A DNA stretch of 64,000 nt from JAWCQZ01 sp038869515 [NCBI: Halobacteria archaeon] (GCA_038869515.1 JAWCQZ010000001.1:443160-507159), one strand, 5' to 3'; positions 41,732 through 48,972 are shown, numbered from the stretch's first letter. The notes: a model not told the origin generated them from the letters alone. Program-made: numbers and translations.

Positions 41732-41986
41732 GTGGCCTTATTCAGACTCCTGGGGAAAACCGGGGTGACCGGCATCCTCCTGGAACTGCGCCAGGGGGAT
41801 CGGAACTTCTACCAGTTGAAGAAAATCATCGGCCACCCGACGGCGACCTTGGAACGGCTCCGGGAACTCGAAAGAACGGGTCTCGTCAGCCGTGGGCCCC
41901 GCGGGAAGCGGGGCTCCATGGCCTACTCGCTCACCGAGCGGGGAAGGGAGATTTCGAACTTCGTCAACAAGCACAGGGACCTCTGA
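41732..41986 (+). CDS. Winged-helix transcriptional regulator (HxlR/ArsR-like)
   Basis: An 84-residue single-domain DNA-binding protein starting at GTG. LGKTGVTGILLELRQGDRNFYQLKKIIGHPTATLERLRELERTGLVSRGP gives helix 1, helix-turn-helix and recognition helix, and KRGSMAYSLTERGREISNFVNK forms the wing and last helix. This is the pattern of small archaeal HxlR/MarR-type regulators. No sensor domain or Cys pair is present. Being divergent from the PEGA/PGF-CTERM gene with a shared TATA region, it may repress or activate that gene. Confidence 0.82.
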   Translation: MALFRLLGKTGVTGILLELRQGDRNFYQLKKIIGHPTATLERLRELERTGLVSRGPRGKRGSMAYSLTERGREISNFVNKHRDL

Positions 41987-42033
41987 CTCGTCCCGCCAGC
42001 GGAGGGGCGGGGGCCCGGTATAAACCCGCCGCT

Positions 42034-42077
42034 ACTTGACGATTCTCAAGTCCCCTCACAATTTCCCTTTTGGGAAA
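42034..42077. terminator. Two short hairpins between the regulator gene and vapC
   Basis: ACTTGA/TCAAGT (42034-42051) and TTTCCC-TTTT-GGGAAA (42062-42077) are perfect inverted repeats. They lie in the gap between converging genes, and the second would place a T-rich stretch at the end of the minus-strand vapC transcript. Confidence 0.45.
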
Positions 42078-42092
42078 CACCGGGCGGCCCCT

Positions 42093-42473
42093 TCAGATGA
42101 ACACGACCGGGACCTCCCGGACCCCCTCGAAGCCCCGGTCCCCCGTGACCAGTTCGCACCGGTGCGCCTCGGCGGTGGCGAGAATCAGGGCGTTGGCCAT
42201 GGAGAGTTTTCGGTGGAGGACCCGCAACTCGGCCCCTCGGAGGGCGACCTCCGCGGAAACGGGGACCGGCGTGGAGTTCGCCCGGACCAAGTCCACGGCC
42301 CGGAGGGCCGTCTCCGGGTCGGCGGTCAGATATTTCCGGTAGACCTCGTAGAGCGCGATGGTCGAAGAGTAGATGCGGGAGGTCTCGTAGTCCCCCACCC
42401 TCTTCGCCCGGGGCGAGCCGTTGAAGAGCTCGATCCAGGTCGAGGAGTCAAAGAGCGCGTTCTGTTTTTTCAC
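42093..42473 (-). CDS. VapC-like PIN-domain toxin, one catalytic Asp replaced by Asn
   Basis: A 126-residue PIN domain starting at GTG 42473 inside the end of the antitoxin gene. Asp 9 (LFDSSTWIE), Glu 43 (ALYEVYRKYL) and Asp 112 (LVTGDRGFEGV) are the expected acidic residues. The third acidic position, normally Asp in A-D-A-x-I-x-A-T, is Asn 94 (SMANALILAT; codon AAC, 42192-42194). PIN toxins cut RNA with a metal held by these residues, so activity may be reduced or lost. It is encoded directly behind the AbrB-type antitoxin with a 26-base overlap. Longer reading to 42638 is only antitoxin antiframe. Confidence 0.85.
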   Translation of the reverse strand: MKKQNALFDSSTWIELFNGSPRAKRVGDYETSRIYSSTIALYEVYRKYLTADPETALRAVDLVRANSTPVPVSAEVALRGAELRVLHRKLSMANALILATAEAHRCELVTGDRGFEGVREVPVVFI

Positions 42474-42663
42474 GCAGGCCTCGCGCGGGAACCTTGCGGG
42501 GGCCCGAGCCCCGCAGGTCCCCGGCCCGCCGGACCCGGGGAACCAGGCGGATGCCGAAGCGGTCGGAGAGGACCAGGAACTCCGAGGCCCCGGTCTCGTC
42601 GCGCACCTCCTTCGGGAGGAGGAGCCTGCCTTTGTCATCGAGTCTCGCCACCGCTTCGGCCAT
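42448..42663 (-). CDS. AbrB/SpoVT-type antitoxin
   Basis: A 71-residue swapped-hairpin DNA-binding protein: MAEAVARLDDKGRLLLPKEVRDETGASEFLVLSDRFGIRLVPR. D-x-K-G-R-x-x-L-P-K-E-V-R is the AbrB signature. The C-terminal part (AGDLRGSGPRKVPARGLREKTERAL) is the toxin-binding tail. It sits upstream of and overlaps vapC, the usual order. A near-perfect 23-bp palindrome directly before the start is the likely operator. Confidence 0.85.
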   Translation of the reverse strand: MAEAVARLDDKGRLLLPKEVRDETGASEFLVLSDRFGIRLVPRVRRAGDLRGSGPRKVPARGLREKTERAL

Positions 42664-42665
42664 AT

Positions 42666-42688
42666 CCCACTTTTCTATGAAAGGTGGG
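42666..42688. promoter_or_regulatory. Palindromic operator of the AbrB/VapC operon
   Basis: CCCACTTTTC-TAT-GAAAGGTGGG is a 23-bp palindrome with one mismatch per arm, starting 3 bases upstream of the antitoxin ATG. It covers the TTTCATAG core-promoter region on the minus strand. AbrB-type antitoxins bind such sites as part of toxin-antitoxin autoregulation. Confidence 0.6.
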
Positions 42689-42713
42689 AACTTAAGGGCT
42701 CCGGCCTCGCAAC

Positions 42714-42723
42714 GTTCATAAGG
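42714..42723 (+). promoter_or_regulatory. TATA box of the sirtuin gene
   Basis: GTTCATAAGG lies 21-30 bases before ATG 42744, implying a transcript with little or no leader. Confidence 0.5.
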
Positions 42724-42743
42724 CCCCCTCCCCACCCGACCCG

Positions 42744-43496
42744 ATGTTCGAGGAGGAGGTGGAGGCCGCCGCGCGCCTCCTCGCCGGCGCCCGCCACGCC
42801 GTCGCGTTCACCGGCGCGGGCATCTCCACCGAGTCGGGCATCCCCGACTTCCGGGGGCCGCAGGGGCTCTGGAAACGGTTCGACCCGATGAAAATGGCCC
42901 ACATCGAGACCTTCAAAAAGGACCCCCGCGCCTTCTGGGAGTTCGCCGCGAGCCGCAACCTCTCCGGCGCCAGGCCCAACGCCGGCCACGCCGCCCTCGC
43001 GGAACTGGAGAGGGCGGGCCTCCTGCGGGCGGTCGTGACCCAGAACGTGGACGGCCTCCACCAGGAGGCGGGGTGCGGCCGCGTCATCGAATTGCACGGC
43101 ACCACGCGGACGGCCGGATGTCTGGAGTGCGGGCGCAAATATCCGCGGGAGGAGACGGTCGCGCGGGTCAAGTCGGGAGAGAACCCGCCCCTCTGCGGGT
43201 GCGGGGGGCTGCTGAAGCCCGACACCGTCCTCTTCGGCGAGCCCCTCCCCGCCGACGCCCTGCGGCGCGCGTTCGCCGAGGCCGCGACCTGCGACCTGAT
43301 GCTGGTCCTCGGTTCGAGCCTGGTGGTCTACCCCGCGGCCTCCATCCCGGAGGAGACGGCCCGCCGGAAGCAGCCCCTCGTCCTGGTGAACGCCGAACCG
43401 ACCGACAAGGACTGGATCGCCGAGGTGGTCATCCACGCGAAAATCGGCGAGGTCCTCCCCGGAATCGCGAAACGGGCCTGCGCGTTGCGAAAATAG
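42744..43496 (+). CDS. Sir2-family NAD-dependent protein deacylase
   Basis: The 250-residue sirtuin has AFTGAGISTESGIPDFRGPQGLWKRFDP near residues 21-48 (NAD-binding GAGxS and IPDFR), VVTQNVDGLHQEAG near 96 and the catalytic His in ELHGTTRTAGCLECGRKYP near 115. The zinc module is C-L-E-C and, later, P-P-L-C-G-C-G-G, so the second pair is C-x-C. FGEPLP and VLGSSLVVYPAA complete the fold. Sirtuins remove acyl groups from lysines such as those of Alba. It stands alone between the toxin-antitoxin pair and the exosome genes. Confidence 0.93.
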   Translation: MFEEEVEAAARLLAGARHAVAFTGAGISTESGIPDFRGPQGLWKRFDPMKMAHIETFKKDPRAFWEFAASRNLSGARPNAGHAALAELERAGLLRAVVTQNVDGLHQEAGCGRVIELHGTTRTAGCLECGRKYPREETVARVKSGENPPLCGCGGLLKPDTVLFGEPLPADALRRAFAEAATCDLMLVLGSSLVVYPAASIPEETARRKQPLVLVNAEPTDKDWIAEVVIHAKIGEVLPGIAKRACALRK

Positions 43497-43540
43497 CCTC
43501 GCGCTCCGGCCCCGCATCCCCGTCGAAACCGAGGGGGAAT

Positions 43541-43551
43541 GGTTTTTATAT
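43541..43551 (+). promoter_or_regulatory. TATA box of the exosome operon
   Basis: TTTTTATATTG is a strong TATA element. A start of transcription about 25 bases downstream would fall at 43563-43575, well before rrp4 (43621) and right at a short upstream reading frame. Confidence 0.6.
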
Positions 43552-43562
43552 TGGGACGGGAT

Positions 43563-43613
43563 ATGCCCGCTCTCCTGCTAATGGATTCCGCGAACAGGAG
43601 GCGCACAGCGTAG
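43563..43613 (+). CDS. Possible 16-codon upstream open reading frame before rrp4
   Basis: ATG at 43563 opens MPALLLMDSANRRRTA and stops with TAG at 43611-43613, 7 bases before the rrp4 ATG. From the TATA position the mRNA would begin near this ATG, so the small frame could be read as a leaderless peptide and affect rrp4 translation. Its coding status is not supported by homology. Confidence 0.3.
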   Translation: MPALLLMDSANRRRTA

Positions 43614-43620
43614 CCGCGCC

Positions 43621-44517
43621 ATGGAAATGGACGCCGTCAGTCCCGGCAAGCAGGTGGTCCTCCCCGGCGACCTCGTCGCCGAGGACCCCACCCTCGCGGG
43701 CGAGGGGACCTACGTCGAGGGCAACCGGGTCTTCTCCCTCCACCACGGCATCGTCGAGTCGAAGGATGGCGTCCGGGTCATCCCCCTCAACGGGCGCTAC
43801 CTGCCGATGCCCGGGGACACGGTCATCGGCCTCGTCACCGACATGCAGTTCTCGGGATGGCGGGTGGACATCGGCGGCCCCGTCCAGGCGTTCCTCAAAC
43901 TGGAGGACCACTTCGCCCGGGTCGAGCGCGGGGAGCTCGACAAGCACCTCAGGCCCGGGGACCTCATCCTGGCCCGGGTGGCCAGGGTGGGCCCCGAGAT
44001 GAAAATCGACCTCATCCTCAACGAGCCCGACCTCACCGTACTCCGGGAGGGGCGGGTCATGGACGTGGACCCCACCCGGGTCCGGCGCATCATCGGCCGC
44101 GGCGGCTCCATGATTCGCCTCCTGAAGCGCAAATACCGGTGCGACATCGTCGTCGCCACCAACGGCCGGGCGTGGGTCCGGGGCCCCGACTCCGAGGTGG
44201 AGGAGGCGCTCCGCACACTCAAACTCATCGAGGCCGAGGCCCACACCTCCGGCCTGACCAACCGGATCGCCACCCTGCTGGGCGTCTCCACGGAGGGGCT
44301 CACCGACCCCCCCGGCGAAGGGCGCAGGCGCGACCGCCCCCCCCGGGAGGACCGGAGGGGCACCCGCCGGGACGACGGCCCGCGGGGCGAAGGGCGGCGG
44401 GGCCCCCGGCGCGGCGACCGGCGCCCCCCCCGCGACGACTTCGAAATCCCTTCCGAAATCACCCAGCGGCCCGCCCGGAGAATGGGCGGCCGCGGAGGCG
44501 GGAGGCGGAGGGAGTAG
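43621..44517 (+). CDS. rrp4: Exosome complex RNA-binding subunit Rrp4
   Basis: A cap protein of the archaeal exosome. The 298 residues comprise an N-terminal domain (PGKQVVLPGDLVAEDPTLAGEGTYVEG), an S1 domain (GRYLPMPGDTVIGLVTDMQFSGWRVDIGGPVQAFLKLEDH, near 58-110) and a KH domain (VRRIIGRGGSMIRLLKRKYRCDIVVATNGRAWVRGP, near 157-195). The last 75 residues form an Arg/Gly/Asp-rich disordered tail (GRRRDRPPREDRRGTRRDDG and similar), longer than in most Rrp4 proteins. It leads the rrp4-rrp41-rrp42 operon. SBDS and proteasome alpha, which often precede it in archaea, are absent here. Confidence 0.95.
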   Translation: MEMDAVSPGKQVVLPGDLVAEDPTLAGEGTYVEGNRVFSLHHGIVESKDGVRVIPLNGRYLPMPGDTVIGLVTDMQFSGWRVDIGGPVQAFLKLEDHFARVERGELDKHLRPGDLILARVARVGPEMKIDLILNEPDLTVLREGRVMDVDPTRVRRIIGRGGSMIRLLKRKYRCDIVVATNGRAWVRGPDSEVEEALRTLKLIEAEAHTSGLTNRIATLLGVSTEGLTDPPGEGRRRDRPPREDRRGTRRDDGPRGEGRRGPRRGDRRPPRDDFEIPSEITQRPARRMGGRGGGRRRE

Positions 44518-44569
44518 CCGTGGCGCGGCGGGACAACGTTTTAGGCGCAAAGGAGCAGGTGCCCCCGTC

Positions 44570-45301
44570 ATGAGCGGCATGAAATCGTCCGAACCCCTCA
44601 TCGTGAAGGGGAAGCGCCTCGACGGCCGCGCCGTGGACCAGTTGCGCCCCATCAAAATGGAGGTCGGCGTCCTGAAGCGGGCGGACGGCTCCTGCTACTA
44701 CGAGCAGGGCGACAACAAGGTCATGGCGGCGGTCTACGGGCCCCGGGAGGTCCACCCCCGCCACCAGGAGGAGGCGACCAAGGCCATCGTGCGCTACCGC
44801 TACAACATGGCCTCCTTCTCCGTGGACGACCGGAAGCGCCCCGGCCCCGACCGGCGCTCCGTCGAGTTGAGCAAGGTCTCCCGGCAGGCCATCGAGCCCC
44901 TCGTCCTCACCGAGCGCTTCCCCCGGAGCGCCGTGGACGTCTTCGTCGAGGTTCTCCAGGCGGACGCCGGGACCCGGACCGCCGGCATCAACGCGGCCTG
45001 CCTCGCCCTCGTGGACGCGGGCATCCCCATGCGGGGCCTCGTCGCCGCCTGCGCCGCCGGGAAGGTGGAGGACACGGTCGTGCTCGACCTCAACCAGAAG
45101 GAGGACAACTTCGGCCAGGCCGACATGCCGGTGGCCCTCTGGCGCGGGGGGACCACCCTCGTCCAGATGGACGGCCACATGACCTTCGAGGAGTTCCAGA
45201 AGGGCTACGCCATGGCCCGGAAGGGGTGCGAGGACATCCTCGCGATGATGCGGGAGACCCTCCTCACGCAGGCCAAGAAGGGGGACGGGGGGAAGGAGTA
45301 G
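44570..45301 (+). CDS. rrp41: Exosome catalytic subunit Rrp41
   Basis: An RNase PH-fold 3'-5' phosphorolytic exonuclease subunit, 243 residues. RLDGRAVDQLRPIKMEVGVLKRADGSCYYEQGDNKVMAAVYGPREVHPRHQ is the N-terminal core, RRSVELSKVSRQAIEPLVLTERFPRSAVDVFVEVLQADAGTRTAGINAA carries RNA- and phosphate-binding Arg residues, and QKEDNFGQADMPVALW contains the catalytic Asp. The catalytic hexameric ring alternates Rrp41 and Rrp42. It follows rrp4 by 52 bases and precedes rrp42 by 3 bases. Confidence 0.96.
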   Translation: MSGMKSSEPLIVKGKRLDGRAVDQLRPIKMEVGVLKRADGSCYYEQGDNKVMAAVYGPREVHPRHQEEATKAIVRYRYNMASFSVDDRKRPGPDRRSVELSKVSRQAIEPLVLTERFPRSAVDVFVEVLQADAGTRTAGINAACLALVDAGIPMRGLVAACAAGKVEDTVVLDLNQKEDNFGQADMPVALWRGGTTLVQMDGHMTFEEFQKGYAMARKGCEDILAMMRETLLTQAKKGDGGKE

Positions 45302-45304
45302 GCC

Positions 45305-46099
45305 ATGCCGACCGGCAAGGTCCAGAACACCCTCGTCACCGAGCTCCGCCGGGACCAGATCTACACCGCCCTCGGGAAGAAGGTCCGGGTGGACGGCCGG
45401 GCCCCGGACGAGTCCCGCCCCATCCGCATCGAGACGGGAGTCATCCGCAAGGCGCAGGGCTCGGCGCGGGTCTACCTCGGCTCCACCCAGGTCCTCGTGG
45501 GCGTCAAACTGATGCCCGGGACCCCGTTCCCCGACACCCCCAAGAGCGGGGTCATCATCTCCAACGCCGAACTCGTCCCGATGGCGAGCCCCATCTTCGA
45601 GCCGGGGCCGCCGAACGAGAACGCCATCGAACTCGCGCGCCTCGTGGACCGCGGGGTGCGGGAGTCGAAGGCGATCGACCTCGAGAAGCTCTTCATCGAG
45701 GAAAACAAGGTCTGGATGCTCTTCGTGGACGTCCACGCCCTCGACGACGACGGCAACCTGATTGACGCCGCCTGCATCGGGGCCACCGCCGCCCTCCTCA
45801 CCGCCAAGGTCCCCCGCTCCCAGTTCGGCCTCGGGGAGGACATCCCCCTGGAGGTCCGGCACGCCCCCGTGGCGGTGACCGTGGCCGACGTCCGGGGCCA
45901 CCTCATCGTGGACCCCGGCCTCGACGAGGGGGCCGTGGCCGACAGCCGCCTCACCGTGATGACCCGGGAGGACGGGGCCCTCTGCGGCCTCCAGAAGGGG
46001 GGCACCGGCTCCCTCTCCCCCGAGCGCCTCGAGGAGATGGTGCGCCTCGGCATCGAGAAGGGGAAGGAGCGGCGCAAACTCCTGCCCCGGCAGGTCTAG
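45305..46099 (+). CDS. rrp42: Exosome subunit Rrp42
   Basis: The structural RNase PH-like partner of Rrp41, 264 residues. It starts at ATG 45305, 3 bases after rrp41. RVDGRAPDESRPIRIETGVIRKAQGSARVYLGSTQVLVGVKLMPGTPFPDTP near 25-75, NENAIELARLVDRGVRESKAIDLEKLFIEENKVWMLFVDVHALDDDGNLIDAACIGATAALL near 100-160 and HLIVDPGLDEGAVADSRLTV near 200 identify the family. The catalytic Asp of Rrp41 is not conserved here, as expected. L37Ae follows 21 bases on. Confidence 0.96.
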   Translation: MPTGKVQNTLVTELRRDQIYTALGKKVRVDGRAPDESRPIRIETGVIRKAQGSARVYLGSTQVLVGVKLMPGTPFPDTPKSGVIISNAELVPMASPIFEPGPPNENAIELARLVDRGVRESKAIDLEKLFIEENKVWMLFVDVHALDDDGNLIDAACIGATAALLTAKVPRSQFGLGEDIPLEVRHAPVAVTVADVRGHLIVDPGLDEGAVADSRLTVMTREDGALCGLQKGGTGSLSPERLEEMVRLGIEKGKERRKLLPRQV

Positions 46100-46120
46100 G
46101 CCGGACGGGGGACCGCCGCC

Positions 46121-46375
46121 ATGGCCCGCTTCAAGAAGACCCGCTCGACGGCCCGCTTCGGGCCCCGCTACGGCCGCAAGGCGCGGAAGGTGGTGGCCGA
46201 CATCGAGGCCGCCATGCGCCCCCGCTCCGCCTGCCCGAAGTGCTCCGCCCTCTCGGTCCGGAGGGTCGGGACCGCCCTCTTTCGCTGCCGCCGCTGCGGC
46301 GTGGTCTTCGCCGGCGGGGCCTACCTGCCCGCCTCCGTCCGGGCGCCTCCCGCCGAGGAGGCCGCCGCCGAATGA
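46121..46375 (+). CDS. rpl37ae: Large-subunit ribosomal protein L37Ae
   Basis: The 84-residue zinc-ribbon ribosomal protein begins MARFKKTRSTARFGPRYGRKARKVVADIEAAMRPRSACPKC. The two CxxC pairs (CPKC and CRRC, separated by about 17 residues) form the zinc site. The C-terminal GGAYLPASVRAPPAEEA is a slightly extended tail. In many archaea this gene follows rrp42, as here. The stop overlaps the pcc1 start by 4 bases. Confidence 0.94.
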   Translation: MARFKKTRSTARFGPRYGRKARKVVADIEAAMRPRSACPKCSALSVRRVGTALFRCRRCGVVFAGGAYLPASVRAPPAEEAAAE

Positions 46376-46617
46376 GGCCGCGGCTCGCCGCCCGCTTCCT
46401 TCTGCAACTCCCCGACGCCCGGGTCGTCCTCCGGGCGCTGCGGCCCGAGGCGCGCTCCTCCCCCGGCGCCTCCATCGCTCTGCGGCGCGGGGCCCTCGAA
46501 CTCCGGCTCCAGGGGACGACCCCGTCGGGCCTGCGGAGCCAGGTGAACGCGTGGCTGCGGCTGGTGGAGGTTGCGGCGGGGGCCGCCGCCGCGGCCGGTC
46601 CGACCCGGAAGGTTTAA
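46372..46617 (+). CDS. pcc1: KEOPS complex subunit Pcc1-like
   Basis: An 81-residue protein, RPRLAARFLLQLPDARVVLRALRPEARSSPGASIALRRGALELRLQGTTPSGLRSQVNAWLRLVEVAAGA. The pattern of two strands, helix, strand and a final amphipathic helix, with L-R-x-x-x-N-x-W/x-R, fits Pcc1, the dimerisation subunit of the KEOPS t6A tRNA-modifying complex. Position between rpl37ae and the prefoldin beta gene is the usual archaeal one and supports the call. The frequently adjacent rpoP gene is missing here. Confidence 0.75.
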   Translation: MRPRLAARFLLQLPDARVVLRALRPEARSSPGASIALRRGALELRLQGTTPSGLRSQVNAWLRLVEVAAGAAAAAGPTRKV

Positions 46618-46641
46618 TCCGCCGCCGTGCCAGGAGCCGCC

Positions 46642-47013
46642 ATGGCCGCCAACCTCCCGCCCCAGGTCCAGAACCAGTTGGTGCAGTTGCGCCAGCTGCA
46701 GCAGCAGGCGCAGTCGGTCGCCCTCCAGAAGAGCCAGGTGGACTCCCTCCTCCGGGAGACCGAGTCCGCCCTGGCGGAGTTGGAAAAAATCGGCCCCGAC
46801 GACACCATCTACCGGGCCGCCGGCACCGTCCTCATGAAGGCGAAGCGGGACGAGGTGAAGGCCAACCTGGCGGAGAAGAAGGAGACCTACTCCCTGCGGC
46901 TCAAGACCCTGGAGCGGCAGGAGGAGCGCATCAAGAAGCGCGGCGAGGAGCTCCAGCAGCAGTTGCAGCAGAGCCTCAAGTCGGCCGGGGTCGCGGGGCC
47001 CGCGGCTGGATGA
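46642..47013 (+). CDS. pfdB: Prefoldin beta subunit
   Basis: A chaperone subunit of 123 residues forming two long helices around a beta hairpin. MAANLPPQVQNQLVQLRQLQQQAQSVALQKSQVDSLLRETESALAELEKI is the first coil, GPDDTIYRAAGTVLMKAKRDEVKANLAEKKETYSLRLKTLERQEERIKKRGEELQQQL the hairpin and second coil. The D-x-x-I-Y-R/K-x-x-G-x-x-L/M motif is diagnostic. ATG 46642 is preferred over GTG 46627. The TATA-like GGTTTAATCC at 46610-46619 may give an extra promoter within the cluster. Confidence 0.92.
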   Translation: MAANLPPQVQNQLVQLRQLQQQAQSVALQKSQVDSLLRETESALAELEKIGPDDTIYRAAGTVLMKAKRDEVKANLAEKKETYSLRLKTLERQEERIKKRGEELQQQLQQSLKSAGVAGPAAG

Positions 47014-47029
47014 TGTATATTTTTATACA
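47014..47029. promoter_or_regulatory. Palindromic TATA region before trpE
   Basis: TGTATA-TTTT-TATACA is a perfect palindrome one base after the prefoldin stop, followed by ACAAAAAAGTATTTTC. It probably contains the trpEG TATA box, and its symmetry could also bind a dimeric repressor or form a terminator-like hairpin for the upstream operon. Confidence 0.5.
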
Positions 47030-47065
47030 AAAAAGTATTTTCAATTACATCTGAAGTCGGAGGCC

Positions 47066-48415
47066 ATGGCCGCATCCCCGCCCCTCCGCGCCCGCTCCGC
47101 CCGCGTCCCGCTGAACCCCCTCGGGCTCTTCGCCGCCCTGGAGGGGGGCCCCCGCTTCCTCCTCGAGTCGGTCGAGGGGCCCCAGAAGAGCGCCCGCTAC
47201 TCCTTCGTCGGCTTCGACCCCCTCGCGGAGTTCCGCGCCCGCGGGCACCGGGTCGAGGTGACGGATGCCCGGGGCCGGAGGAGCCGCCACCGCTCCTCCG
47301 ACCCCTACGGCGAGCTCCGGGGGCTCCTGGCCTCCTCCGGGCGGGGGGACCGGAACCTGCCGGTCCCTTTCGCGGGGGGCCTGGTCGGCTACATCTCCTA
47401 CGACGCTGCCCGCGGTTTCGAGCGCCTCCCCGACCGGTGCCTTCCCGACCCGGGCTTTCCCGACCTCCACTTCATCGTCCCGGGCCAACTGGTCTGCTTC
47501 GACCACGTGGCCCGGAGGGTCCTCCACCTCTCCCGGGGCGCGCCGGCCCGGCTGCCCCGACCCCGGGAGCCGGAGGGAGCCCTCCGGACCTCGGGACTCC
47601 GCGCGAGCATGGACCGGCCCCGCTTCGAGCGCGCCGTGAACCGGGCCCTCGGCCACATCCGTGACGGCGACATCTTCCAGGGGGTCCTCTCCCGCCGCCT
47701 CGCGATGCGGGCCCGCGGGGATCCGGTGAACTTCTACCGCGTCCTGCGGCGCATCAATCCTTCCCCCTACATGTTTCACCTCGACTTCGGCGACGAGCAG
47801 ATTGTCGGCTCCTCCCCGGAGACCCTGGTGCGCCTCCGCGGCGGAGAACTCACCCTGCGCCCCATCGCGGGGACCCGCCCGCGGGGGGGGACGGCCGAGG
47901 AGGACGAGCGGCTCAAGGTGGAGCTGCTGCTGGACGAGAAGGAGCGGGCCGAGCACCTGATGCTGGTGGACCTCGGGCGGAACGACCTCGGCCGCGTCTC
48001 TTCCTACGGGAGCGTGGAGGTGGACGAACTCATGGTCGTCGAGAAATACTCCCACGTCCAGCACATCGTCTCCAACGTCCACGCCCGGCTCGCCCCCGGG
48101 AGCGACGGGTTCGACGCTCTCAAGGCCGGCTTCCCGGCCGGGACCGTGAGCGGGGCGCCGAAAATCCGCGCCATGGAACTCATCGAGGAGCTGGAGCCCG
48201 TCCGGCGGGGCCCCTACGCGGGCGGGGTCGGCTACTTCTCCTTCGACGGGAACATGGACTTCGCCATCACCATCCGCACCATGTACCTGCGGAAGGAGCG
48301 GGCCCACCTTCACGCCGGCGCCGGCATCGTGGCGGACTCCGTCCCGTCGCGGGAGTTCGCGGAGACCGAGCAGAAGTTGGGGGCGATGGTGAAGGCCCTC
48401 GGAGAGATGAAATGA
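47066..48415 (+). CDS. trpE: Anthranilate synthase component I
   Basis: Makes anthranilate from chorismate, using ammonia from TrpG. The 449 residues contain PRFLLESVEGPQKSARYSFVG near 28-48, the L-L-E-S motif and distant Ser of the tryptophan feedback site. The chorismate-binding core has GDIFQGVLSRRLAMRARGDP near 202, PSPYMFHLDFGDEQIVGSSPETLVRLRGGELTLRPIAGTRPRG near 234-275, LLLDEKERAEHLMLVDLGRNDLGRVS near 290 and AGTVSGAPKIRAMELIEELEP near 365. The stop overlaps trpG by 4 bases. Confidence 0.97.
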   Translation: MAASPPLRARSARVPLNPLGLFAALEGGPRFLLESVEGPQKSARYSFVGFDPLAEFRARGHRVEVTDARGRRSRHRSSDPYGELRGLLASSGRGDRNLPVPFAGGLVGYISYDAARGFERLPDRCLPDPGFPDLHFIVPGQLVCFDHVARRVLHLSRGAPARLPRPREPEGALRTSGLRASMDRPRFERAVNRALGHIRDGDIFQGVLSRRLAMRARGDPVNFYRVLRRINPSPYMFHLDFGDEQIVGSSPETLVRLRGGELTLRPIAGTRPRGGTAEEDERLKVELLLDEKERAEHLMLVDLGRNDLGRVSSYGSVEVDELMVVEKYSHVQHIVSNVHARLAPGSDGFDALKAGFPAGTVSGAPKIRAMELIEELEPVRRGPYAGGVGYFSFDGNMDFAITIRTMYLRKERAHLHAGAGIVADSVPSREFAETEQKLGAMVKALGEMK

Positions 48416-48972
48416 GAGTCCTCGTCATCGACAACTACGACTCCTTCGTCTACAACCTCGTCCAGATGGTCGGTGCCTCGGGAGCCCAGGTTCAGGTCCT
48501 CCGCAACGACGCTCCGCTCTCCGAAGCGAAGCGGGCCGACCCCGACGCCATCCTCATCTCCCCCGGCCCGGGCCACCCGAGGGATGCGAGGCTCTCCCTG
48601 GAGGTGCTGCGGGAGATGCCCGGGGTTCCCACCCTCGGGGTCTGCCTGGGCCACCAGGCCATCGGCCTGGTCTTCGGGGCCCGCGTCGCCCACGCCGCGA
48701 AGCCGATGCACGGCAAGACCTCCCGGATTTTCCACAACGGGAAGGGGCTTTTTCGGAGCCTCCCGAGCCCTCTCACCGCGACCCGCTACCACAGCCTCGT
48801 CGTGACCGGCGTGAAGCGACCCCTGGAAATTGCGGCCCGAACCGGGGAGGGAGAGGTGATGGCCCTGAGGCACCGAAAATATCCGGTCGAGGGGGTCCAG
48901 TTCCACCCCGAGTCGGTGGTGACCGAGGGGGGAAAAGTCATGGTGAAGAACTTCCTGAAAGCGGTGAAGTGA
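48412..48972 (+). CDS. trpG: Anthranilate synthase component II (glutamine amidotransferase)
   Basis: A class I glutaminase of 186 residues: MRVLVIDNYDSFVYNLVQMVG, ILISPGPGHPRDA near 48, the nucleophile in TLGVCLGHQAIGLVFG near 75-90, and the His/Glu pair in EGVQFHPESVVTEGG near 165. It supplies ammonia to TrpE. A dual role in folate (PabA) synthesis is known in bacteria but no pabB homologue is visible here. The trpE-trpG pair is separated by about 33 kb from trpD-trpC in this window. Confidence 0.96.
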   Translation: MRVLVIDNYDSFVYNLVQMVGASGAQVQVLRNDAPLSEAKRADPDAILISPGPGHPRDARLSLEVLREMPGVPTLGVCLGHQAIGLVFGARVAHAAKPMHGKTSRIFHNGKGLFRSLPSPLTATRYHSLVVTGVKRPLEIAARTGEGEVMALRHRKYPVEGVQFHPESVVTEGGKVMVKNFLKAVK

